A stretch of 13,158 nucleotides of DNA from Bacillota bacterium (GTDB lineage Bacteria > Bacillota > Bacilli > Alicyclobacillales > SLC66): contig JAJZCJ010000063.1 in the NCBI GenBank assembly GCA_021846145.1, forward strand, positions 1 through 13,158, read 5' to 3'. Position numbers and translations under genes: made by a program. The notes under the pieces were generated by a model, which was not told the DNA's origin, did not search any database, and saw only the letters and a list, made by a program, of their open reading frames with translations. Shown here piece by piece: positions 6,786 through 13,158 of this stretch (position 1 is the stretch's first letter; the number at the start of each line of letters is the position of its first letter).

Positions 6786-8213
6786 GTGGAAGGGAAAGAA
6801 CAATCGCGGTTGCGAGAATTACCAGCCGTACATAAAGTGCTATCTTGGCCTAACGTGCAAGTATGGATTGAGGAGTTTGGACACGAAGATGTCGTCAATT
6901 CGGTGCAAAAGGTGCTTGATGAATGGCGTCGGCAGATCCTTGCTGGTAGCGACGAGCCGATGAGCGAGAAATTATTGCTTGCGCGCGTGCAAAAGGTGCT
7001 CACCGCTTATACGAGCATGAATTTGCGCAGGGTGATCAACGCTACGGGTACGGTGCTGCATACGAACCTTGGACGTGCCCCCTTAGCTGAGGAGGCACTA
7101 GAGGCGATTATCAGCGTGGCAAGGGGCTACAGCAACTTAGAGTATGACCTGACAACAGGGGAGCGCGGTCATCGCTATGAACACATTGAGGAATTGATCT
7201 GTGAACTAGTCGGATCAGAGGCGGCGCTAGTGGTCAACAACAACGCGGCGGCAGTGTTTTTGATGTTAAATGAATTGACAAATGGCAAAAAAGTCGTCAT
7301 TTCACGCGGAGAGTTAGTTGAGATTGGTGGTTCGTTTCGCGTTTCTGAAGTGATGCGTGCGAGTGGTGCCGAGTTAGTGGAAGTCGGCACCACCAACAAG
7401 ACGCACCTGCGCGATTATGAACAGGCGTTGCAGCAGGGTGCTGATATGGTGCTACGCGTACACACTTCCAATTTTCGCATCATTGGCTTTACCGAACAGC
7501 CAGTATTAAAGGAATTGGTGGCGCTGACGCATGCGTATCAGTTGCCTTTTTTTGAAGATTTGGGGAGTGGCTCGCTGATTGATTTTCGCCAGCACGGGTT
7601 TGGCGATGAACCAACCATACGCGACAGCCTAGCAGCAGGGGTGGATGTGGTTAGTTTTTCTGGTGACAAGTTGCTTGGTGGGGCACAGGCGGGATTTCTG
7701 TGTGGAAAAAAAGCGTTTATTGACCGCTTGAAAAAAAATCAGTTGGCTCGTGCGCTGCGCGTGGATAAATTGACACTCGCGGCAATTGAGGCGACGTTGC
7801 GCCTGTACCGGGACGAGGCGCGCGCGAAGACCAGGATTCCTACGCTGCGCATGCTCCTCTCATCTGCGCAGTTACTGCAGGGGGCGGCGGAAAAATTGGC
7901 TGTGGATCTGGCGGTATCATTAGGTGATCGCGCGCGTTGTCGCGTGGTTGAGACGGTTTCCAAGGTCGGAGGAGGTGCGCTTCCGCAAGTGGATATTCCT
8001 ACGTATGCAGTGGCGGTTGTCCCATTGGCCATGTCTCCTGAGCAGTTGCTAGCCGCACTGCGCAATGGCAATCCAGCGGTGGTGGCGAGGGTGGCAAGTG
8101 ACGAAGTGATCTTTGACTTGCGCACATTGCTTGAAGGCGATGTACAAGATTTGCTGGTGGCCGTGCGCAGTGCATTTGATGTTATCGGCACCAGTTCGGG
8201 GGCGCGATCGTGA
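6786..8213 (+). CDS. selA: L-seryl-tRNA(Sec) selenium transferase
   Basis: A PLP enzyme that converts Ser-tRNA(Sec) to Sec-tRNA(Sec) using selenophosphate, in the cytosol; the family works as a large ring-shaped oligomer. From GTG 6786 it has 475 residues, close to the 463 of E. coli. The N-terminal tRNA-binding domain (1-70, LRELPAVHKVL onward) is present, which separates true bacterial SelA from shorter SelA-like enzymes. Then come INATGTVLHTNLGRAPL (84-100), YSNLEYDLTTGERGHR, VVNNNAAAVFL and the cofactor lysine Lys295 in SFSGDKLLGGAQAG. GTG 6777 would add three residues but overlaps the ribosome site. The TGA stop overlaps the next gene. selB, selC and selD are not in the window, so the pathway must be completed elsewhere if it works. 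Confidence 0.95.
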   Translation: MEGKEQSRLRELPAVHKVLSWPNVQVWIEEFGHEDVVNSVQKVLDEWRRQILAGSDEPMSEKLLLARVQKVLTAYTSMNLRRVINATGTVLHTNLGRAPLAEEALEAIISVARGYSNLEYDLTTGERGHRYEHIEELICELVGSEAALVVNNNAAAVFLMLNELTNGKKVVISRGELVEIGGSFRVSEVMRASGAELVEVGTTNKTHLRDYEQALQQGADMVLRVHTSNFRIIGFTEQPVLKELVALTHAYQLPFFEDLGSGSLIDFRQHGFGDEPTIRDSLAAGVDVVSFSGDKLLGGAQAGFLCGKKAFIDRLKKNQLARALRVDKLTLAAIEATLRLYRDEARAKTRIPTLRMLLSSAQLLQGAAEKLAVDLAVSLGDRARCRVVETVSKVGGGALPQVDIPTYAVAVVPLAMSPEQLLAALRNGNPAVVARVASDEVIFDLRTLLEGDVQDLLVAVRSAFDVIGTSSGARS

Positions 8214-9787
8214 TCGCAATGAATGTGTATGGCATCGAACCATTTTCGGAACTAGCGTGGATGGGGGACGCTTTTTTTGCAGAGGAAGAGCCACACAATG
8301 CCGTCTTACATGCGCAGGTGAGCGTGACGCGGCAGGTGGTGACAGGCATCGTTTGCTTAGTGGAAGGTGCCCGTTATGACTGTGAAATTCGCAGTCTGCC
8401 GCGAATACCTGGTGATCATGATGGGAACAAAGCCGTGCGAAGCCTAGGCAAACGCGCGTTGCTCCTTGCCTTGCATCAACTGTTGCATAGGCGCACAGGT
8501 CGCACGCTGCCTTGGGGTGTGCTGTTTGGCGTTCGACCTAGTAAACTGGCACATCTGCAAATTCAAAATCAGCGCCAAGGCCAAGATGGAGATGGCGAAC
8601 CGGCTCGTGTACTGGTTAGTGAGTATGCGATCAGACAAGACCGTGCACAGTTGCTCGTCGAGGTGGCCGAAAACGAACTGCGGGCATTGCCTGATTTGTA
8701 TCAGTTGGAGCAAGAAGTGAGTATTTATGTAGGCATCCCGTTTTGTCCAACACACTGTACGTACTGCACATTTCCTGCGTATTCGATGGCCGAAAAAGCT
8801 CGCTATGCTGGCGATTATATGCAGGCGCTCGCGCTGGAAATTCGCGCGGTGGGTGAAGCGCTCAAGGCGCAGCGAATCCCTGTGACCACGGTGTACATCG
8901 GCGGTGGGACGCCGACTAGTTTGCGAGCCGCTGAACTTGACTATTTGCTGACGCTCTTAAAAGATCATTTGCCAAACGCCGATCGGTGGCGTGAATTATC
9001 CGTAGAGGCTGGGCGCGCAGACACAATTACATTGGATCGGGTGCGGGTGATGAAAGCAGCCGGTGTGAGCCGTGTCAGTGTCAATCCGCAATCTTTTCGC
9101 GATTCCACGCTGTGGAAAGTGGGACGAGGACATTCATCTAAAATCATCGATGAGCGGTTTATGCTGTTTCGCGAGGCAGGTTTTGAAAATATCAACATGG
9201 ATCTGATCATGGGGTTGCCAGGGGAAAATGTGGAAGATGCACAATTTTCACTTACGCGTACGCTTGCGCTTGCCCCAGACAGTGTCACCGTCCACACCTT
9301 GTCCTATAAACGCGGCGCGCAGGTCATAAAGGGCGGCGAGCACGATGAGGTGCCACGGGCGGACATGGTAGAAGCAATGTTGGATTTGGCAGAGCAGCAA
9401 CTGAGACCACACGGATTGCAGCCTTATTATCTATATCGACAAAAAAACATCCTTGCTGGCCGGGAAAATATCGGCTATGCCCATGCTGGTAAAGAGGGAC
9501 TTTACAACATCTTGATCATCAAGGAGGCGCAAACGATCGTGGCGCTCGGTGGCGGGGGCGCGAGCAAGTGGCGAGATCCGCAAAACGGTCACATTGCACG
9601 CACGGTGAACGCCCGTGACCCGGCGGCGTACGTGGCTCACATTGAACAAATTATCGCGAGTAAACTACAGCGCATTGATGCGCTTGCAAAAAAAAGAGGA
9701 CTGAATTACACTGAATATATACAGGAAAATATGTTTGGGAAAGTAGTGGTCGGGGATACCCGTGGAGAGAGCACCGTTCGTCCCTAG
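8210..9787 (+). CDS. hemZ: Radical SAM coproporphyrinogen III dehydrogenase HemZ
   Basis: Assigned to HemZ, a radical SAM enzyme proposed to carry out oxygen-independent oxidation of coproporphyrinogen III in haem synthesis. It has 525 residues against about 500 for B. subtilis HemZ. The N-terminal third includes the family motif LPWGVLFGVRPSKL (100-113). The [4Fe-4S] cluster Cys residues are 179, 183 and 186 in CPTHCTYC, followed by GGGTPTS (221-227), EAGRADT, SVNPQSF, NMDLIMGLPGE and PYYLYRQKNI. The fourth Cys found in HemN (CxxCxC) is absent, as usual for HemZ. The start is GTG 8210, with a weak G-run 7 bases before it; ATG 8219 is the alternative. GTG 8210 overlaps the selA TGA by four bases, so translation is probably coupled. 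Its exact physiological role in Bacilli, which use a coproporphyrin route, is unsettled. Confidence 0.92.
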   Translation: MIAMNVYGIEPFSELAWMGDAFFAEEEPHNAVLHAQVSVTRQVVTGIVCLVEGARYDCEIRSLPRIPGDHDGNKAVRSLGKRALLLALHQLLHRRTGRTLPWGVLFGVRPSKLAHLQIQNQRQGQDGDGEPARVLVSEYAIRQDRAQLLVEVAENELRALPDLYQLEQEVSIYVGIPFCPTHCTYCTFPAYSMAEKARYAGDYMQALALEIRAVGEALKAQRIPVTTVYIGGGTPTSLRAAELDYLLTLLKDHLPNADRWRELSVEAGRADTITLDRVRVMKAAGVSRVSVNPQSFRDSTLWKVGRGHSSKIIDERFMLFREAGFENINMDLIMGLPGENVEDAQFSLTRTLALAPDSVTVHTLSYKRGAQVIKGGEHDEVPRADMVEAMLDLAEQQLRPHGLQPYYLYRQKNILAGRENIGYAHAGKEGLYNILIIKEAQTIVALGGGGASKWRDPQNGHIARTVNARDPAAYVAHIEQIIASKLQRIDALAKKRGLNYTEYIQENMFGKVVVGDTRGESTVRP

Positions 9788-9800
9788 GAGGGCGGATTTG

Positions 9801-9836
9801 GTGTTTTTTTGTGTATGTTTAGGCAGGAGGGCATAA
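9801..9836 (+). CDS. Possible 11-residue leader ORF before hisS
   Basis: GTG 9801 opens an ORF encoding MFFCVCLGRRA, ending at TAA 9834-9836. An AGGAGGG at 9786-9792 stands 8 bases before the GTG, at least as good as sites of the real genes, yet no other gene uses it. The two AGG Arg codons are also the hisS ribosome site, and the stop is two bases before the hisS GTG, so a ribosome ending here could reinitiate on hisS. It contains no His codons, so it is not a classic His attenuator. It may be a chance ORF; conservation would decide. Confidence 0.3.
   Translation: MFFCVCLGRRA
9825..9831 (+). promoter_or_regulatory. Ribosome binding site that decides the hisS start
   Basis: AGGAGGG lies 8 bases before GTG 9839. 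An upstream in-frame TTG at 9809 would add ten residues (MCMFRQEGIN) and would place this strong site inside the coding region, so GTG 9839 is preferred. The ATG at 9837 is out of frame and followed at once by TGA. Confidence 0.8.
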
Positions 9837-9838
9837 AT

Positions 9839-11095
9839 GTGACTGAATTTGCAAGACCCCCCGGTACGGTTGATGTGCTGCCAGAGCAAGCCAGTGTGTG
9901 GCAATGGGTAGAGGCAAAGGCGCGTGAAGTATTTGATCTTTATCACTATCGGGAAATGCGCACCCCTATTTTTGAACACACGGCGGTTTTTGAACGCGGT
10001 GTGGGTGATACCACCGACATTGTGCAAAAAGAAATGTACACGTTCACAGATCGTGGTGGTCGGTCGCTGACACTGCGTCCTGAAGGTACGGCGGGGGTAG
10101 TGCGGGCATTTGTCGAAGGGAAGCTACATGGCGGCACCTTGCCCGGCAAGTATTTCTATCTCGGCCCGATGTTTCGCTATGAAAAAAAACAGGCTGGGCG
10201 TTATCGTCAGTTTAATCAGTACGGCGTGGAAGTGATCGGTAGTGATGATCCGCGTGCAGACGCAGAAGTGATCGAATTGGCCAATCGTTTTTTACAGGTG
10301 TTAGGCGTCGAGAATTATCGGCTAGAGCTCAACTCTGTCGGGTGTCCACAATGCCGAGCTACGCATAAGGCACTATTATTAGAACACCTCTTGCCAGTTA
10401 AGGCAGAACTGTGTCAGGATTGTCAAGGGCGGTTTGATAAAAATCCAATGCGCATTCTTGATTGTAAAATTGATGGGAAACATCCACGGGTGTTGTCTGC
10501 GCCTAAAATCACCGATCATTTGTGTGCGGATTGCGCGGCTCATTTTGAGGCAGTCAAAGGCTATTTAGACGCGCTTCATGTGCAGTATGAGTTGACGCCA
10601 ACGATGGTGCGGGGGCTCGATTATTATACGCGCACCGCGTTTGAATTTATCGGCACGGAGCTAGGGGCACAAAGTACGATCATTGGTGGCGGACGTTACA
10701 ATGGCCTTGTCAGTATGTTGGGCGGACCCGACCTTCAGGGCGTGGGATTTGCAGGCGGACTGGAGCGGTTGCTGCTCACTTTTGATCAAGCGATCATGAC
10801 TGAATTGGCTGTTGATAAATTAGATGTGTTTGTGATTACCATGGGTGAGGCGGCGGCTACGTTCTCCGTTTTTGTGTTGCAACTTTTGCGGAGTCATGGC
10901 TTGCGGGCAGATGGCGACTATGCGGGGCGCGGATTTAAGGCCCAACTCAAATTAGCCGATCGTTATCTCGCACCGGTGGCGCTCATTATTGGCGATGATG
11001 AAGTCGCGCAGCACGCAGTCATGTTGCGCAATATGACGAGCAAGGAACAACAGTTGGTAGCCATTGACGAACTGATATCCGCACTTCGCAAATAG
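9839..11095 (+). CDS. hisS: Histidyl-tRNA synthetase
   Basis: A class II synthetase that charges tRNA(His); a cytosolic homodimer. From GTG 9839 the protein has 418 residues, normal for the family, and starts MTEFARPPGTVDVLP. Visible are TLRPEGTAGVVRA (78-90), motif 2 GPMFRYEKKQAGRYRQFNQYG (109-129), the histidine-specific RGLDYYTRTAFE (248-259), GGGRYNGL (273-280), and motif 3 GVGFAGGLERLLL (291-303). The anticodon-binding domain fills about 325-418. The insertion domain carries three Cys-x2-Cys pairs (169/172, 192/195, 229/232) plus Cys209, which could bind a metal; some bacterial HisRS have such Cys sets and others do not. It follows hemZ by 51 bases and precedes aspS by 42, the pairing known from Bacillus. 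No T-box fits in the short leader. Confidence 0.96.
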   Translation: MTEFARPPGTVDVLPEQASVWQWVEAKAREVFDLYHYREMRTPIFEHTAVFERGVGDTTDIVQKEMYTFTDRGGRSLTLRPEGTAGVVRAFVEGKLHGGTLPGKYFYLGPMFRYEKKQAGRYRQFNQYGVEVIGSDDPRADAEVIELANRFLQVLGVENYRLELNSVGCPQCRATHKALLLEHLLPVKAELCQDCQGRFDKNPMRILDCKIDGKHPRVLSAPKITDHLCADCAAHFEAVKGYLDALHVQYELTPTMVRGLDYYTRTAFEFIGTELGAQSTIIGGGRYNGLVSMLGGPDLQGVGFAGGLERLLLTFDQAIMTELAVDKLDVFVITMGEAAATFSVFVLQLLRSHGLRADGDYAGRGFKAQLKLADRYLAPVALIIGDDEVAQHAVMLRNMTSKEQQLVAIDELISALRK

Positions 11096-11137
11096 CCGTT
11101 ACAAGTAGCTGTAAATAGAAAAAGGAGTGGTAGACAG

Positions 11138-12919
11138 GTGCAATTCCGTTCTGCTTTTGCTGGTGAGTTAACTGAACAGCGCGTGGGGGACAAGGTGGTA
11201 CTCTCTGGCTGGGTGCAAAAACGACGTGACTTAGGCGGCGTGATTTTTGTTGATATGCGTGATCGCACAGGAATCGTTCAATTGGTATTTCGTCAGGACG
11301 TGAACGCAGCGGCGCTTTTGCAGGCAGATCGCTTACGCAGCGAATATGTGATTCAGGTGGAAGGGATGACGGTGTTGCGGGCACCCGAAGCGGTCAATCC
11401 GAAGCTTGCCACTGGCACCATCGAAATTGAAGTGAGCGAATTGACTATTATTAACGGAGCCAAGACCCCCCCGTTTGCGATTGAAGACGAGGCGGAAGTA
11501 GACGAGGCGGTGCGCTTGCGTTACCGGTATCTTGATCTGCGGCGTCCCAAGATGTTAAGTACCATGCAAACTCGTCACCGGATTAATCAGGTGATACGCA
11601 ATTATCTGGATGAATTAACTTTTATCGAAGTAGAGACGCCCATGCTCACCAAGAGTACGCCAGAAGGTGCAAGGGATTTTCTCGTTCCCTCCCGACTTCA
11701 CCCGAATGAATTCTATGCGTTGCCACAATCGCCGCAACTATTTAAGCAACTGCTGATGGTGGGCGGATTTGAGCGTTATTATCAAATTGTCCGCTGCTTT
11801 CGAGATGAGGATTTGCGGGCAGATAGGCAGCCGGAATTTACCCAATTAGATATGGAGACTTCTTTTCTATCACCTGTCGAGATTCAGAATATAACGGAAG
11901 CGATGATGGTGAAAATTTTCTCACGCATTCTCGGGCTGACACTAACTACACCATTTCCCAGACTGACGTATCAGGAAGCAATGGAGCGATTTGGGTCGGA
12001 CAAGCCTGATGTGCGTTTTGGCATGGAACTGATCAATGTATCGGATGTGGTGGCTGAAGCCACGTTTAAGGTGTTTGTTGATGCACTGGCAAAGGGCGGA
12101 CAAGTCAAGGCGCTGGTCGCTCCCCAGTGTGGAAATTACAGTCGCAAGGAACTAGATGATCTGGGTAAATACGCCATGCGCTATAAAGCAAAAGGCCTAG
12201 CATGGATGATCGTCGAAGAGACGGGAGTTCGTTCGCCGATTGCGAAATTTTTTAGCGACCAACAACTCAGCGATATTGTGTCGACATGTGCCGCAAAGCC
12301 TGGGGACTTAATTCTGTTTGTCGCCGATAAAAAACAGGTGGTGGCAGACGCGCTTGGCGCATTGAGGCTGTATTTTGGCAAGCAGTTGGAATTGATCGAC
12401 GAGTCAAAATTTGCTTTTTTGTGGGTCGTTGATTTTCCGTTACTTGAGTATGATGAAGACGAAAAACGCCATGTGGCCGTCCACCATCCTTTTACGATGC
12501 CGCGTGTGGACGATATGGACAAATTGGACAGTCACCCTGGAGAAGTGCGTGCGCAGGCTTACGATATCGTGCTAAATGGCTATGAAATCGGCGGCGGGTC
12601 GATGCGTATCTATGAAAAGGCTCTGCAAGAGCGCATGTTTCGCGCACTGGGTTTCACAGATGAAGAGGCGAAGGACAAGTTCGGATTTTTGCTTGAAGCG
12701 TTTGAATATGGCACGCCTCCGCACGGTGGCATTGCGCTTGGGCTTGATCGCTTGGTGATGGTGATGACGGGACAGGCATCACTTCGCGATGTGATCGCCT
12801 TCCCAAAAACGGCAAGCGGCACCGATCCGATGATGGGCGCGCCAAGTCACGTGGCGGACAGCCAGTGGAAAACCTTGCATTTGCAGCCGATAAAAACAGA
12901 AACGGAGACACTTCAATGA
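11138..12919 (+). CDS. aspS: Aspartyl-tRNA synthetase, bacterial type
   Basis: A class IIb synthetase that charges tRNA with aspartate; cytosolic dimer. It has 593 residues, the bacterial length, including the GAD insertion (about 285-415) that archaeal and eukaryotic forms lack. The OB-fold anticodon-binding domain is residues 1-105 ([23 protein letters not shown]). Then come [19 protein letters not shown] (162-180), [14 protein letters not shown], motif 2 [18 protein letters not shown] (221-238), and motif 3 [15 protein letters not shown] (531-545). Whether it is discriminating for tRNA(Asp) or also charges tRNA(Asn) cannot be settled here; the loop residue after RRD is Leu, as in the discriminating E. 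coli enzyme, which is weak evidence. The start GTG 11138 has AAAGGAG at 11121-11127, 10 bases away. The stop overlaps the next start. Confidence 0.97.
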   Translation: MQFRSAFAGELTEQRVGDKVVLSGWVQKRRDLGGVIFVDMRDRTGIVQLVFRQDVNAAALLQADRLRSEYVIQVEGMTVLRAPEAVNPKLATGTIEIEVSELTIINGAKTPPFAIEDEAEVDEAVRLRYRYLDLRRPKMLSTMQTRHRINQVIRNYLDELTFIEVETPMLTKSTPEGARDFLVPSRLHPNEFYALPQSPQLFKQLLMVGGFERYYQIVRCFRDEDLRADRQPEFTQLDMETSFLSPVEIQNITEAMMVKIFSRILGLTLTTPFPRLTYQEAMERFGSDKPDVRFGMELINVSDVVAEATFKVFVDALAKGGQVKALVAPQCGNYSRKELDDLGKYAMRYKAKGLAWMIVEETGVRSPIAKFFSDQQLSDIVSTCAAKPGDLILFVADKKQVVADALGALRLYFGKQLELIDESKFAFLWVVDFPLLEYDEDEKRHVAVHHPFTMPRVDDMDKLDSHPGEVRAQAYDIVLNGYEIGGGSMRIYEKALQERMFRALGFTDEEAKDKFGFLLEAFEYGTPPHGGIALGLDRLVMVMTGQASLRDVIAFPKTASGTDPMMGAPSHVADSQWKTLHLQPIKTETETLQ

Positions 12920-13158
12920 TTGATCTACGCAGCGATACGGTGACCAAACCGACAGAAGAAATGCGCAAAGCCATGTACGAGGCTGAAGTCGGTGACGACG
13001 TGTACGGTGAAGATCCTACAGTGCGCAAGCTGGAGGAGACCGCGGCAGAAGTGCTTGGCAAGGAAGCCGCGCTGTTTGTCACTAGTGGTACACAGGGCAA
13101 TCAAGTGGCGGTATTAACGCACACCAGACCAGGCGATGAGGTGTTGGTGGAGGATAAT
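12916..13158 (+). CDS. ltaE: Low-specificity L-threonine aldolase, 5' part only
   Basis: A PLP enzyme that cleaves threonine or allo-threonine to glycine and acetaldehyde. Only the first 81 codons are in the window. [20 protein letters not shown] and [17 protein letters not shown] are the standard opening of the family, followed by the cofactor-phosphate loop TSGTQGNQ. The PLP lysine lies beyond the right edge. The ATG overlaps the aspS TGA (ATGA), with GGAG at 12904-12907 about 8 bases upstream, so translation is coupled to aspS. The related beta-eliminating lyases share this fold, but the RSDTVTKPT opening favours threonine aldolase. The gene symbol is by homology; no functional proof. Confidence 0.9.
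   Translation, partial: MIDLRSDTVTKPTEEMRKAMYEAEVGDDVYGEDPTVRKLEETAAEVLGKEAALFVTSGTQGNQVAVLTHTRPGDEVLVEDN

Noticed and set aside
7739..8191. 150-codon open frame on the minus strand
   Set aside because: Lies fully inside selA in antisense, has a Ser/Thr/Ala-rich composition typical of a shadow frame, and no convincing ribosome site.
9809..9838. Upstream TTG start adding ten residues to HisRS
   Set aside because: Would place the strong AGGAGGG inside the coding region; family proteins begin near the GTG 9839 product.
11099..11115. TTACA...TGTAA hairpin between hisS and aspS
   Set aside because: Only five AT-rich base pairs and no U-tract; too weak for a terminator.
12654..13100. 148-codon open frame on the minus strand
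   Set aside because: Antisense to the clear aspS and threonine aldolase genes; low-complexity Ser/Pro-rich product.

Overview
The window reads as chromosomal DNA of a Gram-positive, low- to mid-GC bacterium (Bacillota, class Bacilli). The support is: strong AGGAGG-type ribosome sites before nearly every gene, frequent GTG and TTG starts, a Bacillus-type QueF, a GsaB-type glutamate-1-semialdehyde aminotransferase, a HemZ, and the hisS-aspS pair. An Alicyclobacillus-like relative is a reasonable guess, but the sequence alone does not prove it. It is densely coding; no stretch over about 130 bases lacks a gene. There are no rRNA or tRNA genes, insertion sequences or CRISPR arrays that I can see.

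Left block (1-5306, + strand). The 3' end of queF (queuosine synthesis) overlaps by four bases a gene for a secreted, two-helix membrane-anchored protein with a GATase-like region. Next come an ABC ATPase, a six-helix ABC-2 permease, and an N-terminally anchored protein with an acidic linker and a C-terminal domain that resembles the Roadblock/LC7 (MglB) fold. Then comes a standard thioredoxin. The four middle genes look like one ABC-2 transport machine with its own extracytoplasmic and cytoplasmic accessory proteins. Its substrate is unknown. This is the least explained part of the window.

Middle (5307-6785). A perfect 13-bp inverted repeat acts as a terminator for both trxA and the convergent hemL (minus strand). 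hemL is monocistronic and of the GsaB/HemL2 subtype. It is divergent from selA, and the short shared gap holds candidate promoters for both directions.

Right block (6786-13158, + strand). selA, hemZ, hisS, aspS and the start of a low-specificity threonine aldolase follow each other closely, with 4-base overlaps at selA/hemZ and aspS/ltaE, so they are probably one transcription unit. Three products serve aminoacyl-tRNA supply (Sec, His, Asp) and one serves haem synthesis. SelA implies that the organism makes selenocysteine, although selB, selC and selD are not in the window. A possible 11-codon leader ORF sits directly before hisS. The spaces are too short for a T-box before hisS or aspS.
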